NCBI GenBank assembly: GCA_016858145.1
Contig: JAEHOE010000220.1
Span: 12,501-76,500, forward strand
Direction of reading: 5' to 3'
Length of the DNA stretch: 64,000 nucleotides
From: Edaphochlamys debaryana
Lineage: Eukaryota > Chlorophyta > Chlorophyceae > Chlamydomonadales
Shown: positions 1 to 11,900 of the stretch, piece by piece
Numbering within the stretch: the first letter of the stretch is position 1
Layout of the letters: every line of letters starts with the position of its first letter
Position numbers and translations under genes: made by a program
Notes under the pieces: model-generated
Databases searched by the model: none
Seen by the model: the letters and a program-made list of their open reading frames with translations, nothing else
Told to the model about the DNA's origin: nothing

Positions 1-232
1 CGGAGGAGGCGGAGGGTTCGGGGGAGACCGGGGGCGACGGCGCGCCCGCGGCCAGCACCGAGACTGTGGGGGTGGCGGTGGAGGAGCAGGAGGCGGACTC
101 CACCACTGCCGTGGAGCCGCACCACCAGGGCACCGCCAGCGAGGACGGCGAGAGGGAGGCGGAAGGGGGCGAGGGACTGGGGGCGGACGAGGCGGACCCA
201 GTCGCTCACGAGGAGCCAGCGGGAGCCGACGT
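1..232 (+). pseudogene. LINE ORF1 fragment (A type), cut by the window edge
   Basis: The translated stretch (VEEQEADSTTAVEPH, then GEGLGADEADP and EEPAGAD) matches the acidic C-terminal part of the intact LINE ORF1 at 55966-57570 almost residue for residue. Similarity stops near base 232, in the middle of what should be ORF1, and no ORF2 follows. It is therefore a rearranged fragment lacking the rest of the element. Its 5' side lies outside the window. Confidence 0.85.
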
Positions 233-1036
233 GCCGGAAGCATGCACAGGCACGTCGGAAGGAGGAGGAGTTGGCCCGGAGCTCGTGCGTGCGAGGGCTA
301 GGGTGTGTATACGTGGAGAAGTAACATTCTGGGCTCAAGACGTGATTGAAACACGAAATTGGCTGCTGAGGTCAGCCTGCCTGGCTGCCGATCCCGCCAA
401 CCCGCCTCGCCATCGACAGCCCCGCCTGCCACCGCTTGTACAAGTAGACTGGCGCCAGTCCTGACACAATGGGGTGGCTGGGGTCATGCGGTGCTCGCCT
501 TTCTTGCCTTTTGGGGGCCATGGGGGGTAGACTTAGGAGGGAAGTCCGGATGCAGCGTCGGGCTCTCGTGAGGGGGCAGAGTGGGCTGGACGGACGGCTA
601 GACTCTTAGCCACGTGGCTGTGTGTCTGATCAGAGCCAGGCAGCCAGGCGGGTTGGCTTGCCCCAGTTCTCCCGGGAGGGGGAAACGGGGCTACGCCCTT
701 GCCGTCGCGTCTCAGCGGACACGATGAGCAACTGCACTTCCTTTGTCTTCGTCCAAATGGTTAGGCGCGGTCTGACATAGAGTGCGCAGGTAGGGACGCG
801 CGACCGCTGACGAATGAATGAAAAGCCGCGTCTTGGTATCGCTAGACATCAGAGACGGCGCGCGCTTTGCGAAGGCGACAGTGGAGTCGAGATGTTTGCT
901 CGGCCGACGAGCGCGACGCAGCAGCCGCTCGCTTTGCAACGCACCCTTCAGGCGGCGAGCGGCGAGATGGCCAGGTGCCGGGCCCCTGCCTCTCGCGACA
1001 TGGAAAGGGGCGGGGGACGGCCGCTAGCCGGAGGAT
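233..1036. other. Intergenic stretch, no gene recognised
   Basis: No reading frame here resembles a protein or continues across plausible splice sites. It presumably holds the upstream region of the gene starting near 1037. No TATA box or other promoter element stands out. Confidence 0.4.
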
Positions 1037-4000
1037 ATGGGCAGCGCGAAGTGCGCAAAAATGCGCGTGCAAGGCGCGATGGTTACATGCGGCGAGCTGT
1101 CGCGCAATCTTGCGCTCGTCGCCTCCCTGCAGGAAGCGGCGGAGCATGCGGCGTGCTGGATGGCGGTAGCCGAGGCCATCGCCAGCGCCGTAGGCATGAA
1201 CCGCTATGCGGTGGCATTGCTGATGCCGGCGAGCTGCCACGTCTGCCAGCAGCTGGCGACGCTGGCGGGCTACATGCTGCAGTGCGCGCCGCTCGCAGCA
1301 CCGTCGGAGGAGAGCAGTGCGGTGCATAAGAAGGTCGAGGTAGGCGGGCGGCCGGGCGTGCCGGCGGGCAGGGGGATGGGGCCGGGGCGCCGTGTTTTGG
1401 AGGGCGGGGGCTAGTGCGGTCGCTGTCTGGGCTTGGAGGGCACCAGCCGGGGTCCGCTCGATGGTGAGGGCCGCTGGAGTGGCTGACGTGGCCTGCCCAT
1501 TGCGACGCCTGCTGCAGGAGTGGCTGGCGGAGGCAAGCAGGGATGGCGGCGCAGCCCTGCACGCGGGCCTGGCGGCGGCGGTGCAGGCGGAGCTGGCAGA
1601 CTTGCACACCGAGGCCTTTGAGGCGGAGCTGCGGGCTAAGTCGCCGGGCACACAAGAGATCGTGGAGAGGTTTAGGGCTGGGCTCGAGAGCGCGTGGCGC
1701 AGCCTGCAGGAGGGAGCAGCGCGCGGCGCCGCCGACGAGGGGGCGGCGGCGGGCGGGTCCGCTGACGAACCGAACGCGAAGCGGCCGAAGCGGGGCCAGT
1801 AGCCCGCAACGTTCTTTTTGGACGAGGCCACGCAGGCGAGCACATCGCTGGTGTTGTCACAAGACGTGACGGTGGTGTTCGTGAACCCCGGCCACCGCGG
1901 CGCCGGCAGCTCGCTGCTGGCGACAGTGGTGCCGTCGGAGGACCTGCATAAGCGGACGAGGGAGGCAATCCAAGTGGGCGAGAGGATCGAGCTGGATCCG
2001 CGGTCGTCAGTGGCGATCTTCCACGACGGCGGGCATGCCTGCGCGCTGGCGCTGGGGGGCGGGACGCTGGACCTGGTGTGCGGCGCCGACTATGGCCAGC
2101 GGGGCGGCCTGTGGGACAGCTGCGTTGTGCGTGTACCAGCGGCGCTGCTGGAGAGGGCGCAGCAGCTGCGCCAGCGGGGTGCCGTGAGGCCAGCGGTGGG
2201 CGCGGGGGTGCCGCCGCAGCCAGCGGCCTTGGGCTGGGCGGCGGTGGCGGCGGCGGCACCGGCGGCACCGGCGGCACCGGCGGCGAAGGCGGCGGCGGTG
2301 GGGGCGCGTAGCGCACCGGCGGCGGCGGCCGCCGACCCCACGCCCACGCGGGTTCCGGGGGCGCCGGGGACGCCGCTGAAGGCGCCAGGGCCGGCGCAGC
2401 GGAGCACCGCAGTGGGGCCGCTGCCAGCCGGGCCGACAGGTATGTAGGCATGAGGTCGGGCGCCAAGCGAATCAGCTCGGGGCTGGGCGGCGGGGCGGCG
2501 GGGCGGCGCAGGTCAGGGCGCAGCGGCGGGCTGCAGGCCGGCGTGGGCAATGATGACAGTGTGCGCTTGCCGCCGGCTGTAGGCGTGATGGCGACGGCAT
2601 TGACAGAGGAGGCGACAGCCAACTTCGAGGCGCACGCACGTGAGTGGGCAGCGCGGGCACTGGCCGGCCGGGCGCCGGCGGGAATGGCACACGAGCGGGG
2701 TGTGGGGCCCGGGAGGGGCCGGGGGCTCCAGTGCGAGGTTCGGACTCCACCCAGACGTAGCGCGTGGGGCGAGCTGTGCATTCTGCACATACGCAGGTGC
2801 GGCGGCGGCGACGGCGGCAGAGATGCGGGCGCTGCTGGAGGCGGACGCGCTGCAACGGTTGCTGGCGGATGCGGGTGCAGAGAGGAGCCTCAGAGCCGCA
2901 GGTGCGTGAGCTTGGGGAACGGGTTGGCCATGGGGGTTTGGGGCTCCAGGGCGCGAGTCTTCCTGGCCAGCGGCGCTCACGCGGTGTGTGCCCGTGGGAC
3001 TGCCTGCAGAGACGGGCGCTGCGGGGCAGTGGCAGGTGCCGGCGGCGGCGGCGGCGCCCGGCGTGCTTCCGGCCGCACCAGGTGGGTGGCGGGCTGTGGC
3101 CTGAGTGCAGGGCGCGTCCGGCCCAAGGCAGCGCCGCCCTAACGGAAGCCGGCCCCCGTGATGCCGCAGGGCTACCGCTGTCGCCCAGCATGTACACGCC
3201 GCTGCAGCGCAACGCCACCGCGACACTGCCGGGGCCGCTGCGTGACGTGGAGGCGGCGAGGGCGGCGACGCGGGCACAGGCGCAGGCGGACCGCGCGGCG
3301 GCGGTGCGCGAGGCGGCCCCGCAGCAGAAGCGGCGCAGCCGCAACGCACGGAAGCAGCGCTTGCCGAAGAGGCGCAGCCCAGATTTCAGCCGGACCGCTG
3401 CGGAGATCGATGCGGAGGCGGCGGAGGCGGCGGCGGCGGCAGAGGCCGCGGAGGCAGCGGCGGGGCCGACGGGCGCAGGCAGTGCGGGACAGGTGCCCCT
3501 GTACAGCCTGCGCACGCCGGCAGCGCCGCCGCCGCCCAGCGAGCGGGCAGGTGGGCAGGCGCGGCTGCCGCTGCCGCCAATGGGCGCGGGCGGGGAGGAC
3601 CCGGTCAGCAGCTTGCGTGCGATGGCGGCGGCGTTCTGTGCGGACAGCGGCAGGGAGGAGATGGCCAGCGGCGGTGCCACCTCATGATGCGTGGGCAGCG
3701 ATGGCGAGGAGGAGGAGGTGGAACTCCTTTCCTCCGACGACTGTGAAGGTGCGCAGGGGAGGGCGAAGCGCTGGGCGCGATGGGCCCGGGGCAGCGGCGG
3801 GAGGAGCGATGCGCAGAGTGGACAGAGGCGCCCCTGACGCGAGGCGCGTGTGAATGCAGGCGATGATGATGAAGATGAAGCGGGGCTCGGCCCCTTGAAA
3901 ATGGCGGCCGCCAATGCAGCGGCGCAGGCGGTGGCACGATCTGGAGGTGAGTCCTGGAAGTGCAGCCCCCGGGGGGTGGGGGTGCGAGGGGAGGACCGTG

Positions 4001-4340
4001 CTTGGCCAAGGGCGTGCGTTGACGAGTTCGCGTGTGCCCCTTTTGCGCTGTGCCCCAGCAGGCGCAAGTGGCTCGGGAACAACAGCTGGGCGGACCGCGC
4101 CGACGCCATCAGCCGCCGGTGCTGCAAGCGCGGGCACTGCCGGCGTGCAGGCTGTGGGCAAAGGTGGGCGGTGGCATGGGGTACAGGCATGGACGCTGCA
4201 GGCCCGGTTGCAGGTGGCAGGAACCTGCCTGCGGTGAGACGCCCACACGAATCTGTGCTGCGCTGGTGCCCCGCATGCATGCACCCACGACAGGCGGAGG
4301 CGGCGGTGGCGGCCGGCCTATAGTCCCACAGACGCAATGA
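1037..4340 (+). CDS. Spliced hypothetical protein, nine inferred exons
   Basis: Exons read from GT-AG sites and frame: 1037-1339, 1518-2439, 2583-2639, 2797-2901, 3010-3081, 3170-3748, 3860-3946, 4062-4163, 4294-4340 (TGA). All phases fit; the last seven introns are all phase 1, which strongly supports one gene of roughly 750 codons. Starts at 1061 or 1079 are in the same frame. The product has a helical N-terminal part, a basic patch (NAKRPKRGQ), a central region (VVFVNPGHRGAG), Ala/Gly-rich stretches, another basic patch (QKRRSRNARKQR) and acidic runs (DGEEEEVE, GDDDEDE), so a nuclear protein is plausible. I do not recognise the family. Two in-frame stops remain: TAG 1800-1802, which an intron ending at the CGCAG near 1835 could remove, and TGA 3685-3687, which no phase-consistent intron removes. 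Either the model is wrong there or the gene is damaged. Confidence 0.6.
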
Positions 4341-5271
4341 TGAGGACCCAAAGTGGCTAAGAACATGCTCATGGCTCCCGCCGTCGCGAGCGCTCGGCGC
4401 TCGCGGGCCCGGCCCCTAGGCCGGCTGCCCATCGTTAGTGGCTAGAGTGCTGCTTGAGCTGTCCGCCTCAATGCCCGCGGGGGCGCGGGGCCGTGGGCGC
4501 GATGGCCTGTAGCGGCAGGTGGCGGCCAGCTTCCTCGCCGCGCTTTCAGGGGCGGCTGTCCATTTTATGTGGAGTCAAGCTACGGGGCCGCAGTTTGCGC
4601 TGCGGCCGAGGGCAGGCCGGCTGCGCTTGCTTCGCGGATTCGTGGTCTCCGTTGCTTCTCGTCACGTTCGCGCTGGGTGGTCGTCCGCCAGGGCTGGAGG
4701 CGCTGCGGGGAGCTGGCTTGTTTGTGCCTGCGGCTTCGGGTGGCGCGGCCTGGGCCCTCGCCCATGCGCGCATGGCGGGGTGCGACCGGGGCGGTAGGCT
4801 AGCCGCGGCGTTTTGGGGGGTTCTGCCTTTGGGTGGGGTGCGTGCTCTGCGCGCGGCCGTTTGGAAGCCGGCCGGGAGTCCAGTTGTGCGTTCGGCGCAG
4901 TCGCCGTTCGCTGCCTGTAGACCACGGGGAGGTGCCGTCACCCCCCAGACCATTTTTCCCCCCTGTCCTGTCCTTGGCCCCCCCCCCGGGAGGGTGTGCC
5001 GCTGATCTCTGGGCCCCTGTGGGCCTCAGACCGCGCGTGTGTTGAGAGGGTGGTTGCGCTTGTTCCTGGTGGGTTTCTGACTTGCTCCCCCCCCTTGGCC
5101 TTGGCCCTGGTGGGGTCGAGCTTTGATGGCGCGTGTGGTGAGAGGGTGGCCGCGCTTTGCTTGCGGTTGCACTGGCGGTGTGCTGGCTTCGTTTCCCTCT
5201 TCCCAGGGCCCCGGCCGTGGTGGGGGTGACCTCTGTTTGCGCTTGTGGCGAGAAGGTGGCTGCGCTTTGCT
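4341..5271. repeat. Gene-free G/T-rich DNA with diverged ~100-bp direct repeats
   Basis: No coding frame is credible. From about 5036 to 5271 a motif resembling GTGNNGAGAGGGTGGCNGCG recurs three times at about 100-bp spacing (near 5038, 5133 and 5243), each followed by a CGCTT-type stretch. A diverged relative is seen near 38070. This is probably the upstream, degenerate part of the family-2 repeat that ends at 5487. Confidence 0.5.
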
Positions 5272-5487
5272 TGTGGGTGCACTGCGCCTTTGGGTGCTTG
5301 ATCTTTGCGCACGGGCCGTGTTGAGTTAGTGGGTGCGCTGTTCCGCGGTCGTTCTGGACGCTTCTGGCCTTTGGGCCGGGGGGCATGGGGTTCTGAGGGC
5401 TGCTGCCCCGTTCAAGTCCTCCCTACCTTTGCGCTTGCCGCATTGGCTCGGGGAGGCACCCTGTGTAACTCAACGCATCCTAACAAG
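5272..5487 (+). mobile_element. Family-2 retroelement-like repeat, copy 1 (3' part)
   Basis: These 216 bases recur almost unchanged at 36897-37112, and the last 122 bases (5366-5487) recur again at 38143-38264. All three copies stop at the same point, ...CCTAACAAG, with different sequence after it, which marks a true element end. The terminal part opens with a GGCC hairpin (GGCC-TTTG-GGCC), contains GTTCAAGTCC, which resembles a Pol III B box, and has TGTAA about 20 bases before the end. A LINE/SINE-type 3' end is the simplest reading. No protein was identified. Confidence 0.6.
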
Positions 5488-5560
5488 CGTGTGGGGGTGT
5501 TTGGGGTTTGTGCTGTGTGTTTTCCTGGCCACGTCTCTGGCTGGGCTAGCTGCCAGGGCT
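5488..5560 (+). repeat. 73-bp module shared with 37973-38046
   Basis: The block starting GTGGGGGTGTTTGG and ending GCTAGCTGCCAGGGCT is shared with 37973-38046. Here it lies directly downstream of a family-2 tail; at 38 kb it lies about 100 bases upstream of one. That order is what head-to-tail copies of family 2 would give, with this module near the 5' end or middle of the next unit. Confidence 0.55.
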
Positions 5561-5654
5561 GCAATTGCCTGCTCAGCTGACCGCCAACCCAGCCCCCAGG
5601 CTCCAAGCCGCCATGCCGCCCGGCCTAGACAGTACTGATATGAAGTATGAAGCT

Positions 5655-5813
5655 ACCCGCGCCATAAGGTTTTTCGCCTTTGGCCCCTGCCGTCTTCTGG
5701 CCCGCCGTGCACCATCTTCTGCGGCCTGCCCCACGCGGCCACGTCCCTTGCGCTTCGCAAGGAGACGTGGAAGGGATGACGACAGCGTGCCGTACCGCCG
5801 TACCGTTTCGCCC
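5655..5813. mobile_element. Fragment of the DNA transposon seen at 27784-28972
   Basis: About 160 bases, from CGCGCCATAAGG to TACCGTTTCGCCCA, match 27900-28058 with few differences. The 27.9-kb copy lies inside a transposon with 16-bp inverted ends. Those ends are not found near 5.6 kb, so this is an internal fragment or belongs to a longer relative. Confidence 0.65.
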
Positions 5814-5819
5814 ACCTTG

Positions 5820-6720
5820 GCAATGGCGTAGTACCTGGCCGAGATCCTGGGCGAGCCCTGCAGGTCATTGTACCCAGCAGGGCCTGTCGCGTTGTGCTGG
5901 GCACAACAAAAGGCTTACCGCCCTTGCGGCCGAAGCTCTCTGTGCCCAGCGACAGCCCATTGCGCTTTCTCCACTTCGCGAGTCGTTCAAGGGCTTCTTG
6001 TCGCTTCGTGCCTGGCGCTGCTGCGGCTAGGATAACAGCAACTGCCTCCACTGCGCGATACTGAGAGCGTGCTTGAGCAACCAAGGCATCGGCAATTGGG
6101 CGCCCGAGTGGGCGTGTCGTTGAGCGTGCGAGTGCAATATCGAGGGGATGTATATGGAGCGATGGCGCTACTGGCTGTCGGCCTGGCGCGATGAGGGCGC
6201 AAGGGTGTTGCGCAACAGGCGCATGTCGCTGTTGTCGACTGCCATCGCGTGCAACGCCACGTGCTGGCGCGACTGAAATTCAATTTGTACGCAGGCCTGG
6301 GCGACTACGGGCTGCAGGTTCGCGCGCAAGTTGCCGGCCATCCTCACGATTTGAGCCTCACAGGTCGCGGTATCGCTCTCAAATCTCGGTGTATCGTCTC
6401 GGGTGCGTCGCGAGGAGTGCGACGCAGTGTAGGGCGGCTCGCAAGGAGGCCTCCTCGAACCACTGGCCAAAGCTCCCTCCGATCCAGCGACCCGGGGTCG
6501 GCGGTCTGCCGGCGTTTTGGCGCGTACTGAGGCTGCTTAAAGAGCTTGGCAAGCGGAGCCCAAATCCGCTTTCAGATCCAAAAACTGCCCGACACGAGGC
6601 GCCCCTTGCCCGGTACCCTCCTGCCTCCTCGTGCCGCGCAGTACTTTGTACGTAAGGGAGGCGGAGCTCGCGCGTGGTTCTGATGTGCATCAATTCGTTG
6701 GGCGTTGACAATTGCTACGG
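5820..6720 (-). pseudogene. Possible decayed protein gene, frame broken
   Basis: On the minus strand several protein-like stretches sit in different frames: FGQWFEEASLRAALHC (about 6450), MAGNLRANLQPVVAQAC (about 6330), and KRQEALERLAKWRKRNGLS followed by GTESFGRKGGKPF (about 5950-6000), then SPRISARYYAIAKVG near 5830. Frame changes between them suggest an old gene with indels. It directly abuts the DNA-transposon fragment at 5655-5813, so a relic transposase is one possibility, but no transposase motif was recognised. Confidence 0.3.
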
Positions 6721-8906
6721 ACGTGCGAGCTGTATTAATGCGTGCAATCGGGGCAGGCAGGCGGGCGTGGGGTGGATCGGTCAGGATCGGTAGGGTGCGG
6801 CCTGAGGTTGACGGCGAGGGCTGACGCAGGGGTATACGGGCTTGGCGGTGCTTTGCAGGGCGTGCAGGGTTGAGCAGCACGTGCAGTCTGCAGTGTCTGT
6901 GTTCATGGCTGCCGAGATCTTCCCTAGTCGTGTCAAAACTTGGCTCAAGCGCCTGGAGCGTGCGTGCTGGGGGTGGATAGAGCTGTGTTAGCACTCAAAA
7001 GTGGAAAGCCTGGCCTGGTCTGGGGAGAGATGATGGTTCGAAGTGCTAGACCAAGGGCTCTTGTGGCAGGTTACAAGACGTAAACCTCTGGTTGCGTACG
7101 GTGAGGCTGTGGGTAAAGCCTGAGGGCTGAGACCAGTGAGGACTGACGCTGTGGAGGACATTACAAGGGACGCATGACGCTGTGAAGCCTGTAGCGTTAA
7201 CATGGTTCCGCCTTGGCCAATCAGCTCAGCCCTTCACCCGCCGCATACTTGGGCTGCGCACAAGTGACCCGATTGCTTCGAAGTGTTGAACGGCTGAAGC
7301 AGCATATCCAGCGATATGGTACAACATCAATAAGCGAGCGAGCCAGCACACACCACCTGCACGCTACAGGTATTATAGGACTAGAGGAGCCAAGGCACCA
7401 CGCAAGTACGGTCCAGCATCAGCACCCCTGACCAACTTGCAGTGCATGATAAGCCAACGTCTCTCTCAGCACAACAGCCTTCGTGTTCGAGCCACACATC
7501 CGTACGAGAGGAGTGATTAGCACCAGACCAGGGCAATGCGAACGAGCACCACCCCACGCACCCGAAACGGAGGGTTTACTCCCCCAAAGTAATGTGAGAA
7601 ATGTGACGAGGGTGTCTGTCCTCCTCAGGACAGGGAAAAGGGCTGAGCCCCAAACCCCGCGAGGCCGGGCAGCACTGGGGCCGCGCACTCAAGCATTGGG
7701 CCCCACAGCGCACGGACTAATCAACCCACGCCGCCATAAGTTAGGGGCCTTCGCAACCCCGCAATGCCGGACTTGGCCGGTTGGGTTGGGCGCACAAAGA
7801 CATGCACCTCGCCAGAAGATCGAAAGAGAAGATGTCCGTCTCCCATCCGCTACTGCCCACACGCCACCCGTTACATGTCCCCCTCCGCCGCCGCTGCTCT
7901 TTGTTTGGGCCCTCAGCCCGGGTCCACGGCCGGCGGCCGCTCCAGCGCGGTGAGAAATGTGAAAAGCCAAAACCTCTTGGGTAGGCCCAACCCCCAGGCC
8001 ACCCTTTACGTACCATGCTCACAACACCGCCAGTCCCAGGGTGGGGCGCCGACTGGTTGGACCCGCCACCTCTTTCCTGTGTTTCCACCCTACCCCCCCT
8101 CACCCCTACCCTGCCTCCGTCCCTCTCCCCAACCGAAGCCGTCCCATCATTCCTGCCCTCAACGACGGCCAAGGAAGAACGGCAGAAGAACCGCCGCCCT
8201 TATCCGCTCTCAGCCAGCTCCAGTTCCGTAGCAGCAGCCACCGACGGCCCCCTCATACAAAAGCGCAGCACAGCTCGCAGCTCGAAGCCCTGCCACCCTT
8301 CAGAGGACGGCCCCCAAAGGTAAAGCGGCATCACCCCCAAGCCCTCCCCCGCTGGCGCTCCGAGATGTCACCCGCTTCTCTCTTCTCAGCCCCCCCCCCC
8401 GCCCCCCGGCTCAGACAACACTCTTCCTTCTGCTCCTGCTGCACTCACTGGTCATTCATGACTCGCAGCCCCCAAACACCCGACCGCAGCCATGAAGCGC
8501 GGGCCCAGCGGCAGCCGCGGTCCGTCTCCAGCTGCTCCGCCAGAGAAGCTCAGTCGCCGGAGGGTGGTCACGTGGTTACGCGCCTGGGAGGAAGGCGGGG
8601 AAAAACGCAGGCGGCACACGCGTCAACGCCAAGCTGGGAAACATTACCACAGGAGCGCGCAATGCGGGAGCGGTGTCCGAGTCCTCTGCGGGACACGCTC
8701 GCTGGTTGGGGCTAGGCAGGTCCGCCCGCTGGACCGGCAGGACCCAGCAACCCCAGCCAACCCGCCGCGCCTGCCGCGGGCGCCTGAGCCCTTTCAACTT
8801 CTTGCGCCGCCCACAGCCTCCGCTTCTCCCTTTGTCTCTTCCTCCCTTTGACCTCCGGCATTGCATCCGCACCTGACAAGGGCGCTCCCGACTGCGCCCC
8901 CGGCAT
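6721..8906. other. Long non-coding stretch downstream of the kinase gene
   Basis: No convincing exon was found. The region lies 3' of the minus-strand kinase stop codon at 8907 and may contain its 3' UTR; on that strand a TGTAA pentamer occurs near 7871, about 1 kb downstream, which would be an acceptable algal poly(A) signal. A short + frame starting at 8492 (MKRGPSGSRG) is basic and Pro-rich but lacks supporting splice structure, so it was not called. Confidence 0.35.
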
Positions 8907-11900
8907 TCAGCGCACGTCGGCACGGGACACCGTAGCCGGCGCCTGCAACTGCATTCCCGTCAGCGCCGGAGCGATCGGCCCCGCTGCCACCCGTGAGGCC
9001 TCTGCGGCCATGGCGCCGTCCGCAGCGGGCCGCCGCGGCTTGAAGGGCTGCAGCGGCGGGGCGGGGCAGGGCAGGGCCCCGCGCATCTCCTCCAGTCGCT
9101 TCAGGATCTCGGCGAAGGTGGGGCTGCACGCGAGAAGAAAAACAGACAGCACAAGACTGATTGGGCTCTGGCAGTGAAAGCATAAACTGCGGGTAGCCGA
9201 TCGCACCGCACCCACGCTCATATAAAATGCCAGGTGTACCCAGGTGCTGCCCAGGTGCTATGTCTGGACCCTGGAGCTCACCGGGTTGAGAGCTCGTGGT
9301 CCCAGCACTGGGACGCAAGGCGCTTGTAGTCATCTACGGGTGCGGATGGTGGGGGACGATCGGGTCAGGACGCGAGGCCAAGTGGTCACGCACGTCGAGG
9401 GGCCGGGGAGGGCCGGGCAGGGTGCGACGTGCCGGCGCGTACCTGGAGTGCCGGGCGGGAACTGGGGGCGCAGGCGCGTGCTTGCGTCTGCCACCTGGGC
9501 CACTAGGCGCTCTTGTGCGACGCCTGAAGGAGGCGGAAGGTGTGGCCAATGGGAGCGGCACGGGAAGCGGTTGAGGGCACTCGTTCCCAACTGAGACTTC
9601 GACATTCTCTGCCCCGAGACAGGGGAGGAGGCGGTCGTGCTGCGTGGAGCACTGTGCAACCAGACGCAACCCCGTGCTCAGCGCTACACAGCATCACCCG
9701 GCCCCCCACCCGCACGCACCTGCGAACGGCCTCTGCCCCGTGTACAGCTCCCACAGCATGATGCCGTACGAGTACACGTCAGCCGCCTTGGACACTTTGC
9801 CGTACAGCAGGACCTCGGGGGCCATGTGTGTCGGCGTTCCCTGTCGAACGGGAAGGTTATAGACATGAAAGGGACTTGAGGGACGGCCTTCGGCGGGTTG
9901 CAGGGGGGAGCTACCTCACGGCGGTAGCAACCGCAACGGTGGCAGAGGCTCACCTGGCGCAGGCCGCTCACGTGGGTCTGCTCGGCCCGATGCTCGCCTG
10001 CGCCCACAAACAGCTCCGGCGCCTGCAAGGCGCGGGAAAGGGGCATCCGAGGTGTCAGGGAGTGCACGAGGACCAGGGGGACCAGCCGCAGCGAGCGAGC
10101 GCGACTCCTGTGCATGTGGCTTGCCGTACCTGTGCTGAGCCGCCCGCTGCGCTGGGACCCTGCTCGCTCAGCTGCTGGAGCTGCTCCAGGGTGACGCTCA
10201 GGGAGAAGTCCGCAACCTGCGGAAGATAGGAGAGGAGGCAGAACAAGGGCGCGGGCACGGGCTCGGGGGAACGCACGCCGAGGGCAAGATCTTCTCCCTC
10301 CCGCTGCCCCTTCCTTCCTCACAGACATCCCCGCCAGGCGGCTTGCTCCGACCCCATTCCCCAAGCGCCGCTCCACACCAGGCCACCACTCGCCTTGCAC
10401 ACCACGCCGCGGCCCCCCATGCCCGTGCAGGTGCTGGCCAGCAGCACGTTGGCGGGCTTGAGGTCGCCGTGCACCACGCAGGGCCGCCGGCCGTGCAGGT
10501 GCGCCATGGCGCACGCCACGTCGATGGCGGCGTCCAGTACGGCGAGGTAGTTGAGGCCGCCCTGGGCCTGGGCCTGGGCCTGGTCTGGGCCCTGGGCCTG
10601 GGCGTGGTTGCTGTCCTCGCTGTCCTCTTGGAGGCTTGGGCCGGGAGCGGGGGCGGGGGTAGACGCGGGGAGCCGGAAGGCCCCCAGGTCCAGGGCGTCG
10701 CGGAGGGAGCCCAGGTCGCAGAGCTCGAGGATGAGCAGGACCTGAGGGCAGAGGTTGGGGAGTGGGGACCCGTCGGAAGAGGCATAGGTGAAGGGTCCTG
10801 GGCTGAGTACCGGTAATCTTAAAGCACCGGACACGGGCACAAAGGCGCTTGTGGATCGAGGGTGACAACAAACGGCCCGACGCACCTCACAACCGGAGGA
10901 GCCGCTCCGGGCAAGGCTTTCCGGAAGGGGCTGCGCGGCAGACAACCGGGGGAGGCGTCAGGACGTGTCGTACAGGCCAGGGTACACAGCACTGCCGTAC
11001 CGGTGCACATACCTGGATGTCCGCGTGAATGAGGCGCACGATGTTGGGGTGCGATAACCTGAAGGCCACCTCCTTGATCGCCTTCTGGTCATGATCCGTG
11101 TCGCCGCTCATCCCAAAGGGTCCACGCTGCATGCCACGACGGCCATGCAATGAACTGTAGCTGAGTCCCGGAGCCCCTCTGAGCAGGCGGGCTTAGCAAC
11201 AAGCATGGCATGCGTGCTGCGCCCTAGACCCACCAGCTTCTTAACCGCCACCTCGATGTCGTTCTCGCGCCTGCCGGGGAGTACCACACATCCATGGGGC
11301 ACAGCGAGCGGTGAGTACGGCACACGTGCTCCACATGGACCGCCTACAAGGCCGAATTTTCGGGCGAAACCTCCTTCCCGCTCGGCCGCAAGCGCCCCTA
11401 GCCATGGCCATGGCTGATGCCTTATGTCTGGCACGAGCCCCGGCTTACCAGTAGGCCTTGTAGACCCGGCCGAAGCTCCCTGCGCGGGAAAGCGGGAGAT
11501 CCTGTGGTGAGCCAATGCTGCGAGGCATTCTACAATAAAGAACCAACAGCTCTAAATTGGCACATGGCCCGATGGCCGCACCGGGGGCCAACACACCTTC
11601 TCCAATCAGCTCGCGAAGCTCGAGGTTCCCAGCTCCGCCGCTTGGGCTGGGGGGCGGGCGAGGTGGCAGCAGACGGGTCACAGAGTCTGATCAGCAGCAG
11701 GAGGAGGAGACCCCGAGAGGAGACCCTCCGCTGCGGGCCCTCATGCCGGGTGCGCAGACTCTGCCAAGCGTCAGTCGGCGCACCTCTGGGCCTCCTCGAA
11801 GGTCCGCATCACGCGCCTCATCTGGCCTGCGCCGCAATGACAACATTGGCAGGACGGTCAAAAGAAGCACAGAGCATGCATGCACCCGCCCTTCCACATC

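Noticed and set aside
1803..2447. Separate gene starting at a TTG near 1818
   Set aside because: Eukaryotic genes rarely start at TTG; the frame is the same as the preceding exon and is better explained as part of the gene at 1037-4340.
3685..3687. Confident selenocysteine assignment of the in-frame TGA
   Set aside because: No SECIS-like hairpin was identified downstream and the context gives no redox motif, so it is only one of several explanations.
5395..5430. tRNA gene suggested by GTTCAAGTCC in family 2
   Set aside because: No A box at the right distance, no acceptor stem and no cloverleaf could be drawn. At most it is a B-box-like word in a repeat.
7213..8715. Plus-strand protein gene in the 7.2-8.7 kb region
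   Set aside because: Frames there are Pro/Ser-rich and unsupported by splice sites or recognisable motifs, and the region lies where the 3' UTR of the kinase gene is expected.
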